Source of the DNA: Cyanoderma ruficeps
Taxonomy: Eukaryota > Chordata > Aves > Passeriformes > Timaliidae
Assembly: GCA_008694505.1 (NCBI GenBank)
Contig: VZDJ01000223.1
Location: 5,590,794 to 5,654,793 of the forward strand
DNA length: 64,000 nt
Direction: 5' to 3'
The position numbers and the translations under genes were made by a program. Each line of letters starts with the position of its first letter. Within the stretch, counting starts at the first letter, position 1. Shown piece by piece: positions 53,552-64,000 of the stretch. The notes under the pieces are model-generated. The model was not told where the DNA came from. It was given only the letters and a program-made list of their open reading frames with translations, and did no database searches.

Positions 53552-54056
53552 CTGGGAGGAACAGGGTGCGACGGCGGAAGGGAAGGGCAGGAAGGATGTG
53601 CACAGGAAAAAATGCCGAAGAAAGAAATGGAGGAATAGCTTGTCAAGGCTCTGAGAAGACTGAAAGGTGTGGAATGGAAGGGGAATTAAATTGGTCTATG
53701 GGGGAAGTTCCATTGCGTGGGTGATGGAACCTGAGAGAAAGGCATCGACCCAGGAGCTGTGTTTGGGTTTGATTTTGTTAGAAACAAGCTTTTCTAGGTT
53801 TTAACAAGGACTTTTTATTCTGCCTCTGGGACTGGACTGGTTAGCAACCAGAACTTTCTTAGCTGCTGGTGAGAAAGGAGAGCACTCCAGGGAGCCAAGG
53901 CTGCCCAGCAGTGTTGGTGGCAGGTGGCAGGAGCAGAGCCAAGGCCGCTGTCCCCTCGCCCAGAGCACAGCACGCTCTCTCTGCTTCAACCAAAACGTGC
54001 AGCTTCGTGGCTTCTTTTTAAAGCCATAAAAGCCATTTTAATTATAATCTGCCAAA

Positions 54057-54062
54057 AATAAA
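54057..54062 (+). terminator. TBC1D16 proximal polyadenylation signal AATAAA
   Basis: The hexamer lies 506 nt after the stop codon, in an AT-rich context (CCAAAAATAAAACTGC). The downstream GT-rich element is moderate. Confidence 0.65.
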
Positions 54063-54261
54063 ACTGCAGACCGTTGGGATTGCAGGGAAGGTGTCTGCTT
54101 GGTCAGCAAGGAAGGACGGGTGACCTCCAAGTCGTGTCTCTGGCCTTTTCTGGTTTTATAGGATCCGCTGGCTGGCCGGATTTTTTTCCATTTTTATAGA
54201 AAATGGACTGCCCCTGGAAATGCCAGGTCAGGGTATTTCACAGACACTGCCCTAAGTTTCC

Positions 54262-54492
54262 TTCTCCATTAGATATTCGGAAGGAATTCTTCCCTGGGAG
54301 GTAGGTGAGCTCCTGGCACAGGGTGCTCAGAGAAGCTGTGGCTGCCCCTGGATCCCTGGTGGTGTCCAAGGCCCGGCTGGACAGGGCTTGGAGCAGCCTG
54401 GGACAGGGAAAGGTGTCCCTGGCCATGGCAGGGGATGGAGTGGGGTGAGCTTTAAGGTCCCATCCAACCCAAACCATTCTGTGATTCTCTGA
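54262..54492 (+). mobile_element. CR1 LINE 3' end (plus orientation)
   Basis: It contains GGTGGTGTCCAAGGCCCGGC, GGGCTTGGAGCAGCCTGGGA and the terminal TCCCATCCAACCCAAACCAT TCTGTGATTCTCTGA, the standard CR1 3' end. Confidence 0.92.
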
Positions 54493-55593
54493 CATTACAG
54501 CAAAGCTGTTTCTTTCTGCTGACGACTGCAGACTTTAATACTTCAGTCTGTTGTTTCCAGTGTGTTTCCCACTGTGTTTCCTTTGGCTCTCCTCAGTTAC
54601 TGAATATTTACTGTCCTTGCCTGTCACTGCCACAGCCTGTGGCACTTACACTCCGTGTGGGTTTTGGGCTCTTCAGTCAGTGCCAGGGGTGCTCCCTGTT
54701 CCACATCCCAAAGTGAAAATGAAACTTGCCTTGTTGCAGTCGTTTTTGCTGAGCCGTTGATAAAGGTTTCCCTCAGGGTGTTTTTGAAAGGACAGTGTGT
54801 CTCCCCATGCCTGCTATAAATTTTGCCAGCCAGCAGTGGAGCTGGGGCCTGGAGCCCTGTTGCCAAAGGCCCCAATTCTTACCAAATTCCACGGCCTCCA
54901 AAGGCGTATCCTGAGCCAGCGTTTGTGCCAAACGGAGCCAGGGGAGCAGTTTCCGTGTGGGGCTGGAAAAGGAGCCGAGGTGGCAGCGTGCTGTGCCTCC
55001 CTGCATCCCTCTGCAGCCTCCCCTGGCCGTCCTGCTCCCTCACTCCCTCCACGCTGCCTCCACAGAGCTGTCCTGGGCAGGGTCACCTCCCAGCCCTGCC
55101 TCTCAGGGATGTTTGTGCCCACGGTGGAGCCACCGTGTCCTCGGGCAGAGCTGGGTGGGTTCCTGCACCCGACAAGCACATTTCTCTGAGAATCCTTGTG
55201 CAAAGCCTTACCCACAGCCTGTCCTGGAGCCCGTTCCTGCTGGGAGGTGGGGCTGGAGCTCGGGAGCTCCGTGTGAACCCGCACAAGCCAGGAGCACACG
55301 GGGTTCCTGAATGGAAGAAGCCTTGACCCACTGAAGGCAGCACGCTGAGGGCTGGGTGTTGAGTGGCAGGACAGTTCAGCCCCTGATTTCTGTGCCTTTA
55401 ATCCAGAGGATGGAAACCTTCCCCTGGATGAGAGCAGTGGAGAAACCTGCTCAGAATGGCACAGCCCGGAATCAGCCTGGCTGCAGAGGCTGCAGGTGTG
55501 AGCTGGGGTTTGGCAGGGGACCCCTCGTGTGAGGGCTGGGGCCGCTTTGCTCCGGGGCAGGGACTTTGTGGAGGTCTATGATGTGTCAATGAT

Positions 55594-55599
55594 AATAAA
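55594..55599 (+). terminator. Strong AATAAA signal with GT-rich downstream element
   Basis: AATAAAAGTTTGTGTGAGG is followed by CTTCTGTGTGTCC, a textbook signal plus downstream element about 2.04 kb after the TBC1D16 stop. It is most simply the distal TBC1D16 poly(A) site, or the end of an unannotated non-coding transcript. Confidence 0.6.
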
Positions 55600-56044
55600 A
55601 GTTTGTGTGAGGCTTCTGTGTGTCCATTGCTGTGCAGGCTGGGGACAGCAGACACTGTTCCCCAGCTTTTGCAGCCACTCAGAGACGTGCTGGGGCAGTG
55701 TCACTGTCCCCTGGCTCTGCTCCTGGGGACCTGTGGCAGCACTGGATGGCCCCATCCAGATGGAAGCTCAAAGTGGCAGCGGCTGAATTCAGGTCAGAAA
55801 AAGCACACGGCAGAAAATGCCAGAATCATCTTCCTGCAGAGCGACTTGGCGGCACGGGGACAAGTGCCAGCTCCCCAGGGGGACAGCAGGAGCCAGACAT
55901 TGCCTTCTGCCACCTGCCAGCCCCGTGTGGGACGGGCACGGCCCTCAGGCCTTGGCAGCACCGTGGCTGCTCCTGGTGCCGGGGCAGCCGGAGCCTCCTG
56001 GGAGCTCTGTGAGGTGTGGGCAGCCCTGCCAGGCCTGGAGGGTT

Positions 56045-56264
56045 GGGCACAGGGAACGGCCCCTCCTGGGCTGACAGGGAGCTGGGCACAGGGAACGGCC
56101 CCTCCTGGGCTGACGGGGTGCTGGGCACAGGGAACAGCCCCTCCTGGGCTGAGAGGGAGCTGGGCACAGGGAACGGCCCCTCCTGGGCTGAGAGGGAGCT
56201 GGGCACAGGGAACGGCCCCTCCTGGGCTCACGGGGTGCTGGGCACAGGGAACAGCCCCTCCTTG
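56045..56264. repeat. 39-bp minisatellite, 5.6 copies
   Basis: Copies start at 56045, 56084, 56123, 56162, 56201 and 56240. The unit opens GGGCACAGGGAACGGCCCCT and ends in a variable GGGAGCT/GGGGTGCT. Because 39 is divisible by 3 every frame stays open, which explains the long repetitive frames on both strands. Confidence 0.96.
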
Positions 56265-58148
56265 CCCCCACACTGCCTGCCATGGGCTGGGAGGCACCAG
56301 CAAACCCCTCCCAGAAGAGCCTGAGCTGGTTTTGCTGCAGCACTCGTTCCCAGCCAGTAAAAGACAATAGGAAGAGATGAAGTAGATAATTTGGAGCGTT
56401 ATTTTTCCACTATTAAAATGTCATTCAGCAATGTGGAAATCACTCAGGATTCGTTTAGTTAAAGGCTTTGCACTGCAGCTTTCCAGCATGTGGAAGAAGT
56501 TGGGTTCTGTTCCAAGCTGGGCTCAGCCCTGGGTGTGCAGCCCTGGGACCGGTTGCCACCCTTGGCCACTCTGCCGTGCCTGGTGTGCCCTGAGCAGCCC
56601 TCTGCCAGCAGGAGACTCCAGGTGTCTGTCCCTGTGCTCCCACTGGGGCTCCCCGTGTCCCTGGCACGCACTGACCCCGCTTTGCCGTGGTCAGGGACAC
56701 AGAGGGATGGAGCTGGTCCCCAGATGCTCCCAGGGACCAGCAGCACTCACATCCCAGTGACCCAACTCCGGTCTCAGCCTGTCCATTGGCTTGTGATGCC
56801 ATTATTTAACTCACACTGGAGATCCACAACCACCTGAGCTTGTCTGGGGGGTGACAGGGCGGTGAAGCCAACCTGGAGGCCTCTGGCAGGGCCTCGGATG
56901 GCACTGGAAGCAACCTTGGGATTTCCCTGCAGTGCAAGGGTGGAAACGATTCACACATTGGACAGGGCAATGCATTTCAAAGGACACAAAGGTCCTTCTG
57001 ACCTGTCCCCAAGATTTTCCTTTGTGGCACTCTTTGCCATCTGAAAAAAAATAAACAAAACTCCAAGGACCAAAAAAGCAGCCAAGCCTTGGTCCCTGCA
57101 GAGGAGGAAAGTGGATCCCAGGAACAGCGACCCTCACGTGGACTCTCCTCAGTCACTGCCCTGAGCCTTTCGTGGCAGCTGAGCAGCCGAAAATAGCCCC
57201 TCGAAAGGTAAATAGTCGGTGTAAGCCTCTTTAGCCTCAGCCTTGAGCTGACACATCCTCCTGCCTGCCTGCCGCTGCCGGGGGAAGGGGAGCAGGGAGG
57301 AGTGAGAACAGAGTCCCTGTCCCGTGGTAACCCCACGGTCCCTAATCCCGGCAGGAACCCGATCCCGCACCTGGAGCCCTGAGCAGAAGGGAACAGAGCA
57401 CCGCAGCCACCTGGAGATGGAGACTGGGCTGCTCCCAGGACACCTGGGGGGCTGCTGGGCACGGGGGGAGAGGGCAGAGGTGCCACTCGGTGTCCCGAGG
57501 CTGTCCCCACACCCGGGTGAGTGGGAGGGGGTCAATGGGTCAGCTTCGTCTGTCCTTGGCATCGAGCACTGACCACACAGCTCTGGCCAAACTGCCCCTG
57601 GAGTTTGCTGCACTGGGGAAATGTCACTGGGAGCGGGGCAGGGCCGGGTGGAGGGGCTTGGTGCCACTTCCCAGGGCTGGGTGTGTTTGGATGTGGCTGT
57701 TTGGCTGTTTTGTCAAGGGACGTGCCTGTCAAATGAACAATTACAGCTCACAAGAACAAAGAGACTCACCTGAGTTATTACAAGCACTAAAGAATTTCAA
57801 ACCCAACGTAGCCTGTCCTCCTGGGCCGGCTGATTAATCCCGGGGTCGTTCAGCTTGGGCCATAAAAATAGACCAGCCCGGCCGGCCGGAGCTCACGGGC
57901 ACCTCCTGCCCCGGGCACGGCCCGGCCCTGCCCCAGCGCGGCGCCCCGGGCTCTGCACGCCCTTTCTTCGGCTCGTTCAAACACAAACACAGCTCGACAG
58001 CTCACCACGAGCCTTCACGGCTCCTGGAAGAGAGGCAGAGGCTGGAGCAGCCCCGGCAGAGCCCAGCAGGAGCGGTGCGGGCAGTCCCCGTCGCTCTCTC
58101 CGGGGCTGCAGCGAGGAGCGGCCAGGCTGGAGCTGCCCCCAGAGCCAG

Positions 58149-58238
58149 CGAGGTGGGGAAAGCCCTGCTGGGGCTGCACGAGGTGGGGAAAGCCCTGCTG
58201 GGGCTGCACGAGGTGGGGAAAGCCCTGCTGGGGCTGCA
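58149..58238. repeat. Exact 30-bp tandem repeat, 3 copies
   Basis: The unit begins CGAGGTGGGGAAAGCCCTGC. The three copies are identical, so the expansion is recent or the locus is under gene conversion. Confidence 0.96.
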
Positions 58239-61200
58239 CGTGGCTCAGCCCCACACCCCGACCTCCCCAAAACCACAGCAGTGAGCAGGGACACAGCTCA
58301 GGCATCCCAGCAGGGGGACCTGGTGTCAGCCGGACTTTGGGTGCTGCTTCTTGCCAACGTGAGGGATTTTTGGCAGCCCCCAGCCCTCGGTGCCCCCTTA
58401 GACCAGCTCCCTGTGAATCCAGATAGTACAGGCCCTGCCAAAGCTCCTGCTCCATGTGGCAAAGCAGCAGCAGAAGGAGCAGCCTCAGGACTCTTCCTGG
58501 GATTTTTGATTTCGTTTGGCTTGGGTTTGTCTTCCAGAAACCACAAACAAGTTCAGCTTCTTCTGCCTGCGCTGGGCTTGGCTAACCTTGGCTGTGACAG
58601 ACGCGGCCGGGGAGGCGCGGAGTGATGGGATCTGCCAAAGTCCTCTCTGCTCTCCAGAGGCTTCTGCAGGGGGACACGGGGCTGTGACAGAGCCCAGGGA
58701 CACGGCAAACACCCGGCACAGCCATCCCAACCCCTGCCTGACCCCGAGCCCTCAGCCCCGGGCAGAGCCTGTGCTGCGGATGGGGCACAGAGCCCTTCGG
58801 TGCTGCTCATGCTGCTCCAGGCACCTGCCAGCAGGGCTGCCTGGCCCAAATCGGCTCCAGCAGCCGGGCCCTGGTTTCAGGAACACAATTTCCACATTTC
58901 GCAGGTGAGGGTGGGCAGTGAAAAACTTCCAGCCGTGACTGGAAACGCTGGAAACAGCCCAAAGAGCGTCTGGCCTTCAGGCCTTCTGCCGAGGTGTAAA
59001 AACCGCCCCACGCCGATGGCGACAGCAGCAGGAGCACGGGGAGAGCGCTGCCGCCCCTCCCCAGGGGTCGGGAACGGCGGAGACAGCTCTTCCCAGGCTC
59101 TGGAGCGGCCACGGCAGCTCAGCCCGGCCGGGATGCGGGTGGCCAGGACGGGCTGGGAAAGGGGAGCCGCGGGAAGGCTCCGGGAGAGCCGCGGCACCGA
59201 GCGGAGTGCACGGCACGGCCGGGGGATGCTGCGACCCCTCCGGCCGGGGTGTGGGGACAGGGCAGGGGTGGCTGCCACAGCCGGAGCGTCACAGGCACCC
59301 CGGCTCCATGGAGCCCGCGCTCAGGGTGGCAGGAAAGGGTTAAGGCGCTGCCGGAGCGGGAATGAGCAGGGAATTCAGCTGCTGACGCAGGTAGGATCTG
59401 CCGGCGCATCCCCGGGCAGACACAGCAGCGTCACCCTCACCCCTGAGCTGCTGTGAGAGCGGGGAGCGGGCGGCGGGCCCAGCCCCGTGCGGGGGGCACA
59501 GCGGGGCCCTCCCGGGGCTGCCACCCCCCCCGGGCACTGCCCGCGATGCCCACCCCTCTCCTCGCTGCCACGAGCACGGCCCGACCCAGCCCTTCTCCTG
59601 CCAGCTGCGGCTGGGAGGACGATCCGGGATGCTCACGGGGAGCTCTGGGGCAGAGCCGAGCCCGGGTCCCGCCAGGAGAGTGGGGCAGGGAGGAGCCACA
59701 CGTGTCAGCCCCGCCGGTCCGGGATAATGGCTTGTGGCTCTTGGACCGTGAAAAGACTCGGAACCAGCAGGGCTGGAATAGGTGACACAGGAAGAAAAGG
59801 ACAGTCAGGGAGGGGATAGAGGCGTGTGGAAAGCAGGGACAGAGACAACACGGCTCCCAGGTCTGTGCAAACCGCTGGAGCGAGACCTGACCTCGGCAGG
59901 GCTGGGGTGGCTCCCGAGAGCCCCTGGCATGGGAAGGTTCCCCTGACAAAGGACCGTTTCCCACACAGGTGTGTCGGTGCTGCCTCTGGGTTCTGCCCCA
60001 TGGCCCTGCCAGGCCCGGGGCGGTGGCTGGAGCGGATCCAGCGTCTCTGTGGTGTGGGGGACACCAGGGACAGGAGCACGACCTGCCAAGGGGCTCTGTG
60101 CTCCCAGCCCCTGCCAGGGCCACGTGTGCCACCCTGCAGGAGCCGCCGGGCAGTCAGGCCCGATGGAAATATAATGGGATAATCGATGGCCCATTGTTGC
60201 TCGGCTTAATTTAGCTGCTCAGGCGGGGAATGAACAGAGTGAACACACGTAAGCAGGAGCCAAGGCAGGAGATGAATCAGCCCCGAATCCTCTGTGCCAC
60301 AGGGGACAGGATGGGCACAGGCACCTGCCAGGCGGGGGCTGAGCCCCCAGACCCCGTGGCAGCAGCCCAGGGCATGGGGAGGTGCCAGTAATGGAGATTT
60401 CCTTTGCTTTGTCTAACGCCGGGTCTGAAATGGTTGCACTGGGCTCAGTGTTACACACCTGCATGGCCAAAAGTCCCTTGGAGGTTGCAGCAGGTGCGAG
60501 GGAGCTGCTGGGTGTGCTGGGACAGGGAGCTGGGGGCTGGGGCACAGCTGGGGAAGGACACAGCCGATGCCAGGGCTCAGGAAGGTCACAGCGACTGCCA
60601 GGGCTGCTCTCAGCCACAGCCCCGGGGCCCCGGCAGCCCTCCTGCCCCCGTTCCCTATCCCAGGAGAGCCCAGCCTGCGCCCAGCCCGGCTGGGAGGGCC
60701 CCAGGGATGGGACCTGGGGACAGCCCTCCCACCCTGTCCCAGCGCTTGGCCCCAGCTCTCCACCCTCCGCGCTTTGGCCCGCGGCTCAGGGGTGCCCACC
60801 CGGATACCTGGGCAATGGCCCTTCCTCCTCACCCTTTGTGTTCCTCGCATTCCTCCTGGCTGGCTCACACCCACCCGGCCCTGAGCTCACACTCCCCGGG
60901 CCCTGAGCTCGGGCTTTGCCGGTGAATCAGCCCCCGGGGGGGACAGGGCTGCTCCCTGCCCCTCTCTGCGCGGGTGTGGAGGAGCTTTGCTGCTCCTTCC
61001 CCTCTGCCCGGGCTCCTGCTGCCCCATCCCACCCTGAGAGACACCTCCGAGCATCCCCCAGGAGGGATTTGCAGCTGGATTCCATTTCCGTGCTCTCAGC
61101 CCACGCCCGTCCCTGCTGGCCCCGGGATTCCTGGTCCTGGCACCCTCAGCACCTCCCGGGCTCTGCCACTGCCCCTCCACCGAGGGTGGCACCGGGCAAA

Positions 61201-64000
61201 GGCAGCTGTGGATCCCCAGCCCCCGGGAGAGCCCCGGGGTGGAGCCGGCAGTGCCCGGCCCGGGCTGAGGGGGCAGCGGGAGCTCGGCAGGACCAGCCGG
61301 GGATGCCCCGGGCACCCACGGGTGCTGGGCCGGGGCTGCTCACGGGGCCGGTGGGACACGGACTGGGCAGCAGTGGGCTGGGGGACACCCAGAGCTCTCC
61401 GTGGGGCCGCCCCGGCCCCCGGCCCCCATTCCCGGTAGCGGCTCCCCCGGATGCCCCCGCACACGGAGATGCCGCGGGCCCGGCGCCAGCGCCCTCCCCA
61501 CGCTGCCTTTTATGGCCCTGCTGCAGCCAAAGCCCAAACATGGGCTGCGGGAACGGAGCTGGAGCCTCCCCGGGGCCGGCCCGGACACCCCCGGCCCGGG
61601 CAGCCGTGCTCAGGGGGCTGGGACCCAGCAGCCAAGAGCTCCGTGTCACGGCACCCCAATTACTGGGGTCCCCGAGATCTCTACAGCCCACCCCACTCCT
61701 GCTGCCCCCTGCAGCCCCATCCCTGCCCCTCACAGCTGCCACCCTGCCCCCTGCGTCCCTGCCTTGTGCCCCGACCTGTGCAGGTGTCACCCCTGTCCCC
61801 CCAAACCGTGGGGTCCCCACAGAGTCCAGAGCAGCAGAGCACAGCTGGCCCCAGCTGGGGCACACACAGCCCTGGTTGAGCTCACCGAGGTGCCACAGGG
61901 CAGAGAAACAAGGGACAAAGTGGCAGTGCCAGCCCTGGGAACCCCCCGAACATGTCCACCCACAGGGTGTGTCAGAAATCAGGTGACTCCACTGAACCCT
62001 CAGTGCCGCCCTCAGGAGTGGCTCCTGTCAGCTCCTCAGCTCCCTGCCAGCCCCATCCCGGCTGGAGCTGTCCCCACAGGCTGTGACACAGGTGACATGC
62101 GTCCCCGCGGCCAGGGCTGACTGTGCTGGGGCCTGGGACAGTGGATACAGGGGCAGAAAAGGGGCAGGAGCAGGAACGGGGTGACGGGCCGAGGCAGCTG
62201 CAGTGGGGAGTCTGAGACAGCCCTGGGTGACACCGGGGCTCCCGATGTCCCCTCCAGCAGGAGGAACACAAACTGCCTGTGCCGTATCCCCTGGCTGCGG
62301 GCAGTAAACCCTCGGGGCTCAGGGGACAGCTGTGACAGTGCAGTGACAGAGCCCCATGAATCAGCACTGCCCTGCAATCCCGCCTGCCTGGGCAGAGCGT
62401 CTGCATCACCCTGGCACAGGAGAGCCCCCTCAGCCCTCAGCAGGGCCAGGGCACCCGGGATGGGCACCTCAGCCCCGTGCCAGTGCCAGGGCAGGTGCAG
62501 GGAGTGGCAGAGCCAGGGCTCGTGCTGGGCAGTGAAGGAGCGGGCTCAGGAAGCACAGCATCTCTCGTGCTGCCCGAGAGACAGCTGGAGTTCCCAGAAC
62601 CTGCTCAGCATCCCCGGGGGAAAGCAGACAGCGAGCAGCAGCCTAAAAATAGCTGCCCAGGGCACACGCAGTCGCCTGAGAGAAGGGGAAGTGAAAAGGA
62701 AGATGGGCTGCAGCTTTCCAAGGAGCAGCCCCCAGCCCTGCTCACTGTCCATCTCCCACGGGCGAATTGCAGCAAAGCCTTCACCTGAACACCCAGCACG
62801 AGACCTGAGGGCCGGGCACTGACCCCCACAGAGCCCAGGACAATGTCACTGCGGGGTGGGACCACCGTGCCGGGCACGAGCAGTGCAGGAGCCTCTGAGT
62901 CCCTCACCAAAGGGTTGGCTCTACATAACCAGACCCAGGCAGTCCAAGGAAGGGCAGAGGTTGGAGGAGCCAGTCTAACCAGTCAGCTCCCACTTGTGTC
63001 TCCCAGTTGTGCTCACTCAGCACCTGTGGCTGTTCCCAGGCTCACAAACCCGGTGTGAGCCGGGCAGTGCTCTGCTGGAGCCCCGGGCCCGCTCTGCCCC
63101 GTCCAACACACGGGCAAGGGGCTCACACACCGTCAGCCTTCGGGTTTACGGAATTCACAGGCCAGGAAAAGGCCTTTCAGGCTCAAGGCTGAGCTCTCTG
63201 CAGCAGCAGAGTGGCCTGTGCTGGGTGTGGGTGCTGAATCACCCAAATCACAGAATCAATGCCCGAGCCCTGCGGATCAGCAGGAGCAGGGCCATGGAGC
63301 AGCCCCCACAGTGCCTTGGATTGAGGTTCTGCCCTGCAGGGACCAACAGCTTCCTTCCCCCAGGCAGAGCATCCCTCTCCTGAGGGTTTAGTGCAGGTCA
63401 GCTTGGGTGGGACTAAGCAGCTTTGGAGATCCAGTGACAGCACAACACGTGGCGGGCGGACGGCGTGGCCAGGAAATCTTTCTGAAACCTCTGAAAACAT
63501 AAATACTTGGTTTAATCCTCTGAGGGGATGAGGTGCCAGGGCAGCCTGTGGGTTGGTGAAGGCGCCTTGCAGCCAGGGCTCAGCAGAACCTGCCGGGGCG
63601 TGGGCAGGAAGCCGGAGGGAAGGGCTGCGAGGAGCTGCCGCCGCCTGGGCTCAGGTGCAGGGGTGGAAACTGCCTGACCGCAGAGCCGAGCACGTTTCCT
63701 CCCTCCCGCCAGCGCCCTGCACGCCAGCGGGGCTCGGGCGGGAGCCCTGCAGAAACCGGGGCGCCTCTGCCGGATGGTGATCAGCCTTCGGGCTCTGCCG
63801 GAGGGGAGGAGGGCAGGGCCCGCAGCCTCTGGCTCCCGGGCGGCAGCACCCGGCGGGGTTGGGGCTGCACGGTGTGTCCGTCCATTGCAGAGCCCCCGGC
63901 TGCTCCTGGAGGGACGGAGCCCAGCCCACAGCCCCCCGCGGCACAGCACCCACCCCGGCTGCTCTGCCACCAGCCAGGGCCCCACAGCCCTGGGGATGGG

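Larger units (their letters stand above)
53552..55620 (+). other. TBC1D16 3' UTR (probable extent, alternative poly(A) sites)
   Basis: Two AATAAA signals follow the stop: 54057-54062 and 55594-55599. The second has a strong GT-rich downstream element (GTTTGTGTGAGG, then TGTGTGTCC). Use of the distal site would include a CR1 copy (54262-54492) in the transcript. I see no coding potential in the interval. Confidence 0.55.
55621..64000. other. Intergenic GC-rich region right of TBC1D16
   Basis: No exon series with conserved protein similarity is visible. Long open frames here (e.g. around 60.9-62.0 kb) are Pro/Ala/Gly-rich and read on several strands at once, as expected of GC-rich DNA. The region has two minisatellites (56045-56264, 58149-58238), a TATA-like element at 57861-57871 and an AT-rich motif island near 60165-60235. 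In human the CBX4/CBX8/CBX2 cluster lies beyond TBC1D16; none of it is in this window. Confidence 0.65.

Noticed and set aside
55603..56370. 255-codon plus-strand open frame
   Set aside because: The frame is open because of the 39-bp repeat; it has no independent evidence.
60916..61986. 356-codon plus-strand open frame right of TBC1D16
   Set aside because: GC-rich composition keeps several frames open on both strands at once. The translation is Pro/Ala/Ser-rich with no recognisable domain, splice context or promoter.

Overview
The window is a piece of vertebrate, almost certainly bird, nuclear genome. It has five multi-exon genes with very short GT-AG introns, GC-rich CpG-type promoters, many GC-rich minisatellites, and interspersed repeats that are all recognisable fragments of CR1, the dominant bird/reptile LINE. 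The gene set is that of human 17q25.3, which suggests a gene-dense avian microchromosome (chicken chromosome 18-like; inference). I cannot name the species from sequence alone.

Layout, left to right. (1) SLC26A11, minus strand, 13 coding exons in view; its C-terminal exons lie beyond the left edge. (2) SGSH, plus strand, complete, 8 exons, 502 residues. It is divergent from SLC26A11 across a 223-bp shared promoter. (3) GAA, minus strand, complete, 19 coding exons, 877 residues, tail-to-tail with SGSH. (4) CCDC40, minus strand, 19 coding exons, about 947 residues, ending only about 440 bp upstream of the GAA start. (5) TBC1D16, plus strand, divergent from CCDC40 across a CpG island near 25.5-26.4 kb. 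Its coding exons run from 32.0 to 53.6 kb (11 exons, 769 residues), with a 12.5-kb second intron. From about 55.6 kb to the right edge I see only non-coding sequence with minisatellites.

Functionally, SGSH and GAA are lysosomal hydrolases (heparan sulfate and glycogen breakdown). SLC26A11 is a sulfate/anion transporter whose substrate is what SGSH releases. CCDC40 is a motile-cilium ruler protein and carries a perfect RFX X-box just upstream of its start codon. TBC1D16 is a Rab GTPase-activating protein. Exon boundaries were derived by reading splice sites and checking that reading phase closes through every junction. In GAA nearly every exon length equals what I remember of the human exon.

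No new multi-gene system is present. The points most worth a second look are the X-box and E-box at the CCDC40/TBC1D16 promoter, the M-box in the SGSH/SLC26A11 promoter, an ISRE-like plus forkhead element upstream of GAA, a strong-context overlapping uORF on TBC1D16, a GAA that lacks the mammalian-length propeptide, the absence of EIF4A3 and CARD14 between SGSH and GAA, and motif-rich AT islands in TBC1D16 intron 2.
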